From Ochrobactrum sp. RH2CCR150 (GTDB taxonomy: Bacteria > Pseudomonadota > Alphaproteobacteria > Rhizobiales > Rhizobiaceae): 64,000 nucleotides of DNA. Shown here piece after piece: positions 52,181 to 59,981 of the stretch (position 1 is the stretch's first letter; every line of letters begins with the position of its first letter). Under the pieces are notes generated by a model, which did no database searches, was not told the DNA's origin, and saw nothing but the letters and a program-made list of their open reading frames with translations. The translations under genes and the position numbers were made by a program. The stretch lies in the NCBI GenBank assembly GCA_014138095.1, contig JACGXE010000004.1, positions 372,001-436,000 of the forward strand. The letters are read 5' to 3'.

Positions 52181-52921
52181 ATGGATATTTCACAGGCCTA
52201 TGCGCCTCAACAAAGCAAATCCGGACACAGATCTGAATTCTGGCGGGGTGCAGCCGCCGGACTGCCGGTTTTGCTTGGCATTATTCCCTATGCTCTGGTT
52301 CTGGGCGCGCAGGCTGCACAGAAGGGTCTCAGCGTCGTTGAAGTGCCGTTGATGACCGGTCTGAATTTCGCAGGCGGCTCGGAATTTGCGGCCATCCAGC
52401 TTTGGACCTCGCCGCCGCACGTCCTGCTCATCGTCGCGATCACGCTTCTGGTCAACAGCCGCCATCTGCTGATGGGCGCCGCGCTTGCACCTTTCATCCG
52501 CCATCTGCCGAAGCGCAAGGCTTTCGCCAGCCTGTTTCTGATGTGCGATGAAAGCTGGGCGCTCGGCCTCGCCGATGCGAAGCGCCGTCAGGCGAAGGGT
52601 GTCAATCCGGCGCTGAGTCTTAAATTTTATGCGGGCGTCGCCATCCCGTTCTACATCGCGTGGGTGCTTTTCACCACGCTTGGCGCGGCCTTTGGCCCGA
52701 TGATGGGCGATTTACGCCCCTATGGTTTCGACATGGCGTTTCCGGCAGTGTTTCTGGTGCTGCTGGCAGGCATGTGGAAGGGCTTTGCCGCAGCGCGCCC
52801 CTGGCTGGTCAGCCTTGTCGTCGCCGCCGTTACCTATCTCACCATTCCCGGCGCATGGTATGTCGCCGCTGGCGCATTGTCCGGCCTCGTTGCCGCCTAT
52901 CTTCTGGCAGGTGAAGAATGA
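52181..52921 (+). CDS. azlC: AzlC family branched-chain amino acid exporter, large subunit
   Basis: 246 residues. EFWRGAAAGLPVLLGIIPYALVLGAQA at the start, then FAGGSEFAAIQLW and LVNSRHLLMGAALAPFIRHL, the AzlC hallmarks; six to seven membrane segments. It exports branched-chain and other amino acids together with AzlD, whose gene overlaps by four bases. A Lrp-type regulator lies divergently. Confidence 0.92.
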   Translation: MDISQAYAPQQSKSGHRSEFWRGAAAGLPVLLGIIPYALVLGAQAAQKGLSVVEVPLMTGLNFAGGSEFAAIQLWTSPPHVLLIVAITLLVNSRHLLMGAALAPFIRHLPKRKAFASLFLMCDESWALGLADAKRRQAKGVNPALSLKFYAGVAIPFYIAWVLFTTLGAAFGPMMGDLRPYGFDMAFPAVFLVLLAGMWKGFAAARPWLVSLVVAAVTYLTIPGAWYVAAGALSGLVAAYLLAGEE

Positions 52922-53217
52922 TCGATCCGTTAGCCGTTCTCACCATCGTTTTGATGGCCAGCGTCACCTATCTCACCCGCATCGGCGGCTATGTGCTGCT
53001 GCGCAATCGCACGCTCAGCAAACGGGCCACGGCTGTGATGGAAGCCGCACCCGGCTGCGTGCTGATATCAGTCATCGCACCGGATTTTGTGTCCGACAAA
53101 CCCGCCGATCTTCTGGCGCTGGCGATCACCATTCTTGCCGCCACGCGCTTCTCCATGCTGCCGACCGTAATCATCGGCATCAGCGCTGCCGGTCTTTGCC
53201 GCTACCTGATCGGCTAG
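52918..53217 (+). CDS. azlD: AzlD family amino acid exporter, small subunit
   Basis: 99 residues, four membrane segments (LTIVLMASVTYLTRIGGYVLL; GCVLISVIAPDF; LLALAITILAATRF; TVIIGISAAGLCRYLIG). Overlaps azlC by four bases (ATGA), giving coupled translation of the two exporter subunits. Confidence 0.9.
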   Translation: MIDPLAVLTIVLMASVTYLTRIGGYVLLRNRTLSKRATAVMEAAPGCVLISVIAPDFVSDKPADLLALAITILAATRFSMLPTVIIGISAAGLCRYLIG

Positions 53218-53229
53218 CGGCAACGCACT

Positions 53230-54093
53230 TCAATGCAGGTGCTGTAACTTGTCGGGATTGCGGACGACATAGATAGCCGCAATCTTTCCGTCTTCGATAT
53301 CGAGCGCAGTGGTCTGGATCTGGCCATCCGATTCAAGCGAGATGAAGCCCGGCAGACCATTAATAAAGGTGGTGCGCAAAAGCTTCGAACCGTTGGCGCT
53401 GAAATAGCCAGCAAGCTTCACGTGAATTTCCATCACATCGGTAAATCCGAAAATCGGCTTCGGGAAGGCCGGGCGTTTTCCGCCGCCATCCGCATGCATG
53501 TGCACATCGGCGGCCAACATGGTGCCCAGCGCATTCATGTCGCCGCTGCGTGAAGCCGTGAAAAAAGCCTGCGCCAGTTCAAGACCGTGCTGCTTGTCGA
53601 CCTGAAATCGCGGGCGTTCCTCGCGAACATGTTTGCGCGCGCGGGCCGCGAGTTGTCGGCAGGCCGCCACATCACGCTGGATTGTTTTCGAGATTTCGTC
53701 GAAGTCGAGACCGAAGACATCGTGCAGCAGAAAGGCCGCGCGCTCCAGCGGTGAAAGCCGCTCCAGCGCCAGCATCAGCGGCAAGGTCACATCCTCGTCT
53801 TCCTCTTCCTCCTCGATCACCGGATCTGGGATCCATGGGCCGAAATAGGTTTCGCGCTGCCGCTGGCCGGATTTAAGCCGGTCAAGACAAAGCCGCGTCA
53901 CCGTGCGCCGCATGAAGGCTTCCGGCTCGCGCACTTCGCTGCGATCGGCGTTCATCCAGCGGATGAACGCCTCCTGCACCATATCCTCCGCATCGGCCAC
54001 CGAGCCGAGCATGCGATAGGCGACGCGGATCAGTTTCGAACGCAGCGGATCGAAAATCTCCGCTGCGTCGTCATGAGCCTGCTTGCCCACCAT
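53230..54093 (-). CDS. ECF41 (SigJ-like) RNA polymerase sigma factor
   Basis: 287 residues. Sigma region 2 (residues 10-80: LIRVAYRMLGSVADAEDMVQEAFIRW) and region 4 (115-170: RLSPLERAAFLLHDVFGLDFDEISKTIQ) with a WIPDP linker, plus a C-terminal SnoaL-like extension with DGGGK and the terminal NPDKL motif. The extension and motifs are the defining ECF41 features; it takes the place of an anti-sigma factor. The start codon overlaps the stop of the AhpD/CMD-like gene by one base, as is typical of the ECF41 module. Confidence 0.93.
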   Translation of the reverse strand: MVGKQAHDDAAEIFDPLRSKLIRVAYRMLGSVADAEDMVQEAFIRWMNADRSEVREPEAFMRRTVTRLCLDRLKSGQRQRETYFGPWIPDPVIEEEEEDEDVTLPLMLALERLSPLERAAFLLHDVFGLDFDEISKTIQRDVAACRQLAARARKHVREERPRFQVDKQHGLELAQAFFTASRSGDMNALGTMLAADVHMHADGGGKRPAFPKPIFGFTDVMEIHVKLAGYFSANGSKLLRTTFINGLPGFISLESDGQIQTTALDIEDGKIAAIYVVRNPDKLQHLH

Positions 54094-54578
54094 CAGGCGA
54101 CCGCCTCGGCGGCGGCCTTCTGGGCGGTGGCCTTTGCTGCCGCCGGATCGAACCAGAGGCTGAAGCCAACGGCCATGCGGTTCCAGCCATTGATAATATT
54201 GATCATCAGCGTGAGATTCACCTGTTCCCCCTCCGTAAACTGCGCCTGCAAGGCCTTGCGCGCTTCGGCGAGATCGTGCCCCTGCGAAAGGCGTGTCAGC
54301 GCGTCCACCCAGCCAAGCGCAGCGCGCTCGCGGTCAGAATAGCACGGCGCTTCCTGCCAGGCCGAGAGCAAATAAATGCGCTGTTCGGTTTCACCCAGCG
54401 AACGAGCCTCAATCGTATGCATGTTGATGCAGTTTGCGCAGGAATTGATCTGCGATGAGCGGATTTTGACCAGTTCGATCAGGCTTCCTTCCAGACTGGA
54501 GGCGACGGCCTGCGAGGTGTTCATCCAGGACTTCATCAGGGCAGGAGCAACATTGAATGGGTTCAGCGTAGCAGTCAT
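54093..54578 (-). CDS. Carboxymuconolactone decarboxylase/AhpD-like protein, ECF41 partner
   Basis: 161 residues. CMD/AhpD fold with the redox motif CANCINMH (CxxC followed by His), suggesting peroxide or thiol-disulfide chemistry. Genes for such proteins are the usual, and often only, targets of ECF41 sigma factors. An exact ECF41 promoter lies 44 bases upstream (54622-54648). It is co-transcribed with and overlaps the sigma gene. Confidence 0.92.
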   Translation of the reverse strand: MTATLNPFNVAPALMKSWMNTSQAVASSLEGSLIELVKIRSSQINSCANCINMHTIEARSLGETEQRIYLLSAWQEAPCYSDRERAALGWVDALTRLSQGHDLAEARKALQAQFTEGEQVNLTLMINIINGWNRMAVGFSLWFDPAAAKATAQKAAAEAVA

Positions 54579-54621
54579 GGTCTCGTTCCTTTCGGGTTTA
54601 ATTTGGCGGTTCGAAAGACAT

Positions 54622-54648
54622 GACGAGCCAGCAACGCTGAATGTGACA
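54622..54648 (-). promoter_or_regulatory. ECF41-type promoter
   Basis: TGTCACA, 16 bases, then CGTC, read on the minus strand, equals the ECF41 -35/-10 consensus with its spacing. It is 44 bases from the AhpD-like start codon. Confidence 0.8.
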
Positions 54649-54677
54649 TGCGGGCAAAAAAATTTTGCCAGCAGCCG

Positions 54678-55562
54678 TTATTTTCCAAGTTCTCCCAATA
54701 TCCATTCCCGAAAAGCCCGGATTTTCGGCATGTTGCGGCGGGATTCCGGATAGACCAGCCAATAGGAACGCCCATCGTCGTGCAAAAGATCAAATGGCTG
54801 GAGCAACAGTCCGGCCTCTATTTCCACGGTGTGAAAAGCGGGCGTCAGGATGCCCACGCCGAGTCCGGCTATGGCCGCCCGCCCTTCCAGAAGCTGGGTG
54901 CCCAGGCGGTTCTGCGCATGGCCCTGCAATTGCGGATCGGGAACGCCAGCGGCTTCGAACCACTGCCTCCACCACGGATCGCCCGCATCAATGAGGGGCA
55001 GGCGCAACAGGTCGGCCGGTTCGCGCACCCCGCCAATGCTCGCCGCAAGCTTCGGGCTCAACATGGGTGTGAACTGCGCCTTGATCAGCTCATGACTGAC
55101 CAGTCCCGGCCAGTCGCCAGTGCCGGTGCGGACCGCCAGATCAACCTCGCTCTGGGTGAAATCGACCAGTCTGTCGTTGGAGTCGAGCCGCACGGCCAGA
55201 AGCGGATGCTCCATCTGGAACGAGCCAAGGCGCTGCACCAGCCAGTTGGCTGCGAAAGTGGCCACGACGCTGATCGAGAGAACACCTTCCGTATCCTCCC
55301 GCAAGGTCGCGAAAGCCGTGCGCATTGTTTCAAAGGCTTCGGTGATGGACGGCGCCAGTCGCTCGCCAAGTTCGGTCAGTTTCACTTGTCGCGGCATGCG
55401 GAGGAACAAGGGGGCGCCGACCCGCTCCTCCAGCATCTTGATCTGATAGCTGACAGCAGCCTGCGTCATGCCAAGCTCTTCCGCAGCCTTGGTAAAGCTC
55501 GCATGCCGGGATGCGGATTCAAAGACGCGAATGGCGGATAAAGGGGGAAGCGACGACACCAT
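54678..55562 (-). CDS. LysR family regulator, GcvA-like
   Basis: 294 residues from ATG 55562 (MVSSLPPLSAIRVFESASRH); an ATG 24 bases earlier is possible but no start has ideal spacing. Winged helix with FTKAAEELGMTQAAVSYQIKMLEERVG, then the effector-binding domain. SLPPLSAIRVFE and the TQ(A/S)AVSYQIK region are those of GcvA/AmpR relatives. Divergent from the small gene at 55690. Target unknown. Confidence 0.87.
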   Translation of the reverse strand: MVSSLPPLSAIRVFESASRHASFTKAAEELGMTQAAVSYQIKMLEERVGAPLFLRMPRQVKLTELGERLAPSITEAFETMRTAFATLREDTEGVLSISVVATFAANWLVQRLGSFQMEHPLLAVRLDSNDRLVDFTQSEVDLAVRTGTGDWPGLVSHELIKAQFTPMLSPKLAASIGGVREPADLLRLPLIDAGDPWWRQWFEAAGVPDPQLQGHAQNRLGTQLLEGRAAIAGLGVGILTPAFHTVEIEAGLLLQPFDLLHDDGRSYWLVYPESRRNMPKIRAFREWILGELGK

Positions 55563-55689
55563 GATACATAAGTTCTCCTTATGCATGGTAATCGACGTTC
55601 AATTGGAAAACAACAGCTTTTCCGGCCATATCTATAGGCAGAATTGAACTGAGCTACCTCCCACAGCTCACAAAAGCAAAGCCGGAACC

Positions 55690-55926
55690 ATGCAAAACAT
55701 CGAGATAAATGCACCAGCCCTTGCAGGGGTCTGCACTGCGTCTGGCCCTGCCGATAAAGCAGCCACTGGCTGGCACCACCTTTTCACGCGCCTGTTTCAG
55801 CGCAAACCAGCGCCCTATGTCGTCAGCGAACACTCACCTGATTATCTGCTGCGCGACCTTGGCCTCATGGAAGGGCGTCAGTCACGCTTGCCGCGCGGCG
55901 GACACAAACTGCCTGACTGGCGCTAG
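55690..55926 (+). CDS. Small DUF1127-like protein
   Basis: 78 residues. The C-terminal half (YLLRDLGLMEGRQSRLPRGG) resembles the conserved end of DUF1127/YjiS-like proteins (LRDIGL), which in alphaproteobacteria are linked to phosphate, RNA and carbon metabolism. Divergent from the LysR gene, 127 bases apart. The stop TAG is the tip of the RPE-like repeat that follows. Confidence 0.55.
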   Translation: MQNIEINAPALAGVCTASGPADKAATGWHHLFTRLFQRKPAPYVVSEHSPDYLLRDLGLMEGRQSRLPRGGHKLPDWR

Positions 55927-56072
55927 AACGGTTCCGGTTAAAACGGAATCGTGGAACCGCTCTATCCATTTGTTTTTACGCATTGTCCTACGTATCGAAG
56001 CGGGATCAGAAATCAATCCAGTGGACTGATTTCCCCGCGTAGACGCTTCGCACTTTTGCTGGAAATGCTTTA
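55924..56072. repeat. RPE-like repeat with a nested palindrome
   Basis: In reverse orientation to the copy at 34082: AGAACGGTTCC... GGAACCGCTCT hairpin at the left, then ACGCATTGTCCTACG, and CACTTTTGCTGGAAATGCTT at the right. Between the last two blocks about 50 bases (55993-56043) have replaced the usual ten; they include GAAATCAATCCA and TGGACTGATTTC (56009-56033), a separate palindrome. The left tip gives the TAG stop of the gene ending at 55926. Confidence 0.8.
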
Positions 56073-56074
56073 GT

Positions 56075-56740
56075 TCACGCGCTGATAACCGCAAAGCCCC
56101 GCGCCTTCAGGCCGCGACGGTCTTCGTGCAAACTGCTGACGAGACGGTCGCGGCTGCCGCCCAGATGGGCGCTCAACAGCCTTGCCGCCTCATCCGCATC
56201 GCCATTGCGTACCGCATCAAGGATCGCGTGATGTTCGCGCCAGGCGCGGGCAAGTGCCGCTTCATCGCGCACTTCCAGCCAGCGCGCCCGCGACAGGCGC
56301 TGCATTGCATCGCGCACCCCGCGGCTTAGAAACTCATTGCCTGACAGCCGCGCCAGTTCGATATGAAAATCCATGCCGACCCTATGCCATTCCTCACGCG
56401 AGGTTTCGGCATCGCAACTGTCCAGCATGGCGTCAATCGGCTCGACGCCGCTGCGGTCTTCAAGCGCAGCGGTGAGCCGGATCGCCGCCACCTCCAGCGC
56501 TTCGCGATAGACGCCAATCTGTTCGATCTCGTTGAGATTGATCGGCGAAACCGTCCAGCCGCGCCCTTCCCGACAGACAAGCCCTTCCGCTTCCAGCCGC
56601 AGCAGCGCTGCACGGATCGGCGTACGGGAAGCGGCAAACTGCGCCTCCACCCAGCGCTCCGTCACGCGTTCACCCGGTCCAAGTTCAAGCCCCAGGATCA
56701 TGTCGCGGAGTTGCTCTTCCACTTGCCTCATCTGTGACAT
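56075..56740 (-). CDS. GntR family regulator, FCD subfamily
   Basis: 221 residues from ATG 56740 (MSQMRQVEEQLRD). Winged helix at about 1-70 (ERWVEAQFAASRTPIRAALLRLEAEGLV), FCD domain from 80 to 205. Divergent from an MFS exporter gene, with a 32-bp palindrome between; regulator and transporter are very probably a pair. Ligand unknown. Confidence 0.87.
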   Translation of the reverse strand: MSQMRQVEEQLRDMILGLELGPGERVTERWVEAQFAASRTPIRAALLRLEAEGLVCREGRGWTVSPINLNEIEQIGVYREALEVAAIRLTAALEDRSGVEPIDAMLDSCDAETSREEWHRVGMDFHIELARLSGNEFLSRGVRDAMQRLSRARWLEVRDEAALARAWREHHAILDAVRNGDADEAARLLSAHLGGSRDRLVSSLHEDRRGLKARGFAVISA

Positions 56741-56824
56741 TGCCGACCAGTCTCCTTTTTCATCCCGCCGCGAATGCCTTGTTCCTGACGGGAGTTGACA
56801 AGGCGAAGCAACAGGCGCATGCAT

Positions 56825-56856
56825 GTATACCGTTTTGGTATCCCAAAATGGAATAC
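56825..56856. promoter_or_regulatory. 32-bp palindromic operator
   Basis: Arms GTATACCGTTTTGG and CCAAAATGGAATAC, each 14 bases with two mismatches, around TATC. The inner TTTTGG-N4-CCAAAA is perfect. It lies midway between the divergent GntR and MFS genes, 84 and 60 bases from their starts. Confidence 0.75.
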
Positions 56857-56916
56857 AAGACAATCCCATTCCCGCATCGTCCATTCACACATCAAGATGC
56901 AATCGCAGGACATGAC

Positions 56917-58200
56917 ATGAGTACGACCCAAGCTGCCGCCAGGGACGCCGTCGCTTTAGACGGCTCCGCTGGCCCTATGGCTGGCCCGAAACAGGCTGAG
57001 GAAAACCACGAGCGCTACTGGAAACAGAACCTGCTCATTTGCCTCCTCGGTTCGTTCACCACGCTGATCGCCATGTCGCTCTTGCTCCCTTTCCTGCCGC
57101 TTTACGTGGAACAGCTTGGCGTGTCCGATCATGCAGCCATCGTGCAGTGGTCTGGCATCGCCTATGGCGCCACCTTTCTCGCCGCCGCCTTCGTCGCGCC
57201 GCTCTGGGGCAAGCTTGGCGACCGTTATGGCCGCAAGCTGATGCTGATCCGCGCCAGTCTCGGCATGGCCATCGCCATGTCGCTGATCGGCATGGTGACG
57301 AGCGTCTGGCAGCTGGTCGCGCTGCGCCTGTTCGTCGGCATTGCGGGCGGCTACTCCTCCGGCTCGATGATCCTCGTCGCGACACAGACCCCGAAAGACA
57401 AGACCGGCTGGGCGCTGGGTGCGCTTTCGGCGGGCATCATGGCGGGTAATCTGGCCGGGCCGCTGCTCGGCGGCGCATTGCCGCCATTGATCGGCATCCG
57501 TGCCACATTCTGGCTGGCGGGCGGCGTGATTTTCCTGACCTTCCTCGCCACGACTTTCCTGATCCGCGAAGAGCGCAAGCCGCCGAAACCGACCAAGGAG
57601 CAGAAGGCGGAATCCATCTGGGCGGCCATCCCCGACAGAAAGCCGGTTCTGGCCATGCTGGTGACGGGCATGCTGCTGCTGTTCGCCAATATGTCGATCG
57701 AGCCGATCATCACTGTCTATGTCATGCAACTGATGGACGACCAGACCAAGGTCACGTTGATTTCCGGCGTTGTAATGGCTGCGGCTGCACTGGGCAGCAT
57801 CCTGTCTTCGTCGCGTCTCGGTCGGCTGGCCGACCGCGTCGGGCACAGATATGTCATCATCGGTGCGCTGGCGGTTTCCGCATTGTTGCTGATCCCGCAG
57901 GCTTTCGTCACGCAAGCATGGCAACTGATCGGCCTGCGCTTCCTGATGGGGCTGGCGCTGGGCGGCCTCCTGCCCTGCATCACCAGCGTCATCCGGCACA
58001 ATGTGCCCGACCGTGTCGCCGGCGGCATCCTCGGCTATTCGGTCTCGGCGCAATATGTCGGACAGGTCGCAGGCCCGGTAGCAGGTGGCTTTGTCGGCGG
58101 CCATTTCGGCATGCGCGCCGTCTTTCTCGGCACCTGCCTGATGATGGCGTTCGGCGCTCTTTATAACTGGATAGTGCTGCGCCGCGCTTCACAGAACTGA
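56917..58200 (+). CDS. MFS multidrug-type exporter (MdtG-like)
   Basis: 427 residues from ATG 56917 (MSTTQAAARD) behind GCAGGA; an earlier open frame crosses the operator. Twelve membrane segments; PLWGKLGDRYGRKLMLIRASLGMAIAM and SSRLGRLADRVGHRYVIIG are the MFS loops. The closest character is DHA1/MdtG drug efflux. Controlled in all likelihood by the divergent GntR protein. Confidence 0.85.
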   Translation: MSTTQAAARDAVALDGSAGPMAGPKQAEENHERYWKQNLLICLLGSFTTLIAMSLLLPFLPLYVEQLGVSDHAAIVQWSGIAYGATFLAAAFVAPLWGKLGDRYGRKLMLIRASLGMAIAMSLIGMVTSVWQLVALRLFVGIAGGYSSGSMILVATQTPKDKTGWALGALSAGIMAGNLAGPLLGGALPPLIGIRATFWLAGGVIFLTFLATTFLIREERKPPKPTKEQKAESIWAAIPDRKPVLAMLVTGMLLLFANMSIEPIITVYVMQLMDDQTKVTLISGVVMAAAALGSILSSSRLGRLADRVGHRYVIIGALAVSALLLIPQAFVTQAWQLIGLRFLMGLALGGLLPCITSVIRHNVPDRVAGGILGYSVSAQYVGQVAGPVAGGFVGGHFGMRAVFLGTCLMMAFGALYNWIVLRRASQN

Positions 58201-58258
58201 CGTAACGAGGGGATACTGGCTGTCACTCCATCGTTTCCTTGATTCTCTGAGACCTTGA

Positions 58259-58909
58259 ATGACAGACCATATCTTCGCGCCCTTCGAAACGCTTGCCGCT
58301 GAACTTCTGCCGCATGCATTGGAACATGGTGAGGACGGATCGCACGACCTGTCCCACCTCGCCCGGGTTTGGAAAAATGCCTCGGCTATTCACAGCGCGG
58401 AAGGCGGCGACGCCGAAATTCTCTGCGCGGCGGCAATTTTGCACGATTGCGTGAGTGTGGAGAAAAATTCACCCGACCGGCATAAGGCCTCGCGCCTTGC
58501 TGCCGACAAGGCATCCGCGCTGCTGCGCAGCCTCGGCTGGGACGACGACCGCATTGCCCGCGTCGCTCATGCAATTGAGGCACACAGTTTTTCCGCCAAT
58601 ATCGAGCCCGTGACTATCGAGGCGCAGACCTTGCAGGATGCCGACAGGCTCGACGCAATTGGCGTCATCGGCGCAGCACGCTGTTTTTATATTGCAGGCC
58701 GCATGGGAAGCGCCCTTTATGACTGGCGCGACCCGCGCGCTGAAGACCGTGCGCTTGACGATAAAACCTATGCGCTCGACCACTTCCGCACGAAGCTGTT
58801 CAAGCTTGCTTCCGGGTTCAGGACGGAAACCGGAAGGCGCATGGCCGCTGAACGCCATAAGCGGCTGGAAGCCATTTATGACGACTTCCTCGCCGAAGCA
58901 GGCAGCTAA
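58259..58909 (+). CDS. HD-domain hydrolase
   Basis: 216 residues. HD superfamily (YedJ-like) with metal-binding HDLSH, AAILHDCV and DADRLDAIG. Members hydrolyse phosphomonoesters or nucleotides. It starts 58 bases after the MFS gene and its end overlaps the convergent SDR stop by four bases. No specific substrate. Confidence 0.82.
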   Translation: MTDHIFAPFETLAAELLPHALEHGEDGSHDLSHLARVWKNASAIHSAEGGDAEILCAAAILHDCVSVEKNSPDRHKASRLAADKASALLRSLGWDDDRIARVAHAIEAHSFSANIEPVTIEAQTLQDADRLDAIGVIGAARCFYIAGRMGSALYDWRDPRAEDRALDDKTYALDHFRTKLFKLASGFRTETGRRMAAERHKRLEAIYDDFLAEAGS

Positions 58910-59655
58910 ATAGAGTAGCCGCCGTCAACGCTGAGCGCCGTCCCCGTCACCATCGAGGCGGAGTCGGATGCGAGCCAAAGGGCGGCTTCGGCCACATCTT
59001 CCGGCGTCGAAAACCGATCAAGCGGGATCGTCGCCTTCAGGTCCTGACGCGCTTCCGGCGTATCGTCTTCCAGAAACAGCTTCAGCGCTTCGCTGTCGCT
59101 TTCCGCCGGGCATATGCAATTGACGCGAATGTTCTTCTCGGCCAGCTCCAGCGCCATCGCCTTGGTGGCGCTGATAATCCAGCCCTTGGATGCGCTATAC
59201 CAGACCAGCCCCTTGCGCGGACGCAGCGCGGTGGCGGAAGCGGTGTTGATGATGACACCGCCGCCCTGATGCTCCATGATCGGCACAACGATCTGCGTCG
59301 AATAATAAAGCGCCTTCATATTCACGGCATTGATGAGATCGAAATTGTGTTCGTCCACCTCGGTCAACGGCATGTTGCGATGGGTGAACCCGGCATTATT
59401 GACCATGATGTCGATGCGCCCGAAAGCCTCGAAGGCTGCACGCGCCACGCGCTCGACATCATCCTTGCGTGATACATCCGCCTGAACGGAGAGTGCATTC
59501 TTGCCGATATGCGCCAGCTCGTCTTCCACGCGCTTCACATTCACGTCAGCCAGTACGACTTTCGCGCCTTCGGCTGCAAATCGGTGCGCCATGCCTGAAC
59601 CGAAACCCGATCCGGCGCCGGTGATGATTGCGACCTTATCCTGCAGCCTCTTCAT
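58906..59655 (-). CDS. SDR family oxidoreductase
   Basis: 249 residues from ATG 59655, six bases behind AAGGAG. TGAGSGFGSGMAHRF nucleotide loop, VVLADVNVKR (Asp favours NAD), NNAGF, catalytic YSASKGW and final ALSVDGGYSI. Typical for sugar/alcohol dehydrogenases such as glucose 1-dehydrogenase or 3-oxoacyl-ACP reductase-like enzymes. Proximity to zwf-pgl-edd (divergent) is compatible with sugar oxidation but not proof. Confidence 0.85.
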   Translation of the reverse strand: MKRLQDKVAIITGAGSGFGSGMAHRFAAEGAKVVLADVNVKRVEDELAHIGKNALSVQADVSRKDDVERVARAAFEAFGRIDIMVNNAGFTHRNMPLTEVDEHNFDLINAVNMKALYYSTQIVVPIMEHQGGGVIINTASATALRPRKGLVWYSASKGWIISATKAMALELAEKNIRVNCICPAESDSEALKLFLEDDTPEARQDLKATIPLDRFSTPEDVAEAALWLASDSASMVTGTALSVDGGYSI

Positions 59656-59981
59656 GTCATTCTCCTTTGACAAAGTCGTTTCAGACTTTGTGTGCAAATC
59701 ACTTGAAACACGATTGTTTGTTCCAATATGGCTTTAAGATGAACATGTCATGTGTGCATAAGCGGTTAACCCGCCAAAACCGACAGGCTGCCTCCGCGCG
59801 CGGTCTAATCCCTTCACTTTGCCGACATTTGCCCCCGAGTTCAAATTCACGAGAATGCGGCAATCGGACGGTTGAATTTAAATCGATTAAATTATAAAGA
59901 TGGGCCGCGCATATGGCACCGTTGTCATAGTAGGCTATGACTGACAGACTGATTTGCGCGAACGAAAGAAGAGAGCGACAG
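59656..59981. other. Intergenic region between SDR and zwf
   Basis: About 325 bases, moderately AT-rich, holding the divergent promoters. The main feature is the dyad at 59875-59893, listed separately. Confidence 0.5.
59875..59893. promoter_or_regulatory. Dyad upstream of the Entner-Doudoroff operon
   Basis: AATTTAA and TTAAATT arms around five bases (ATCGA), 88 bases before the zwf start. It resembles the AT-rich palindromes recognised by HexR-type RpiR regulators of zwf-edd genes in other bacteria. Confidence 0.45.
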
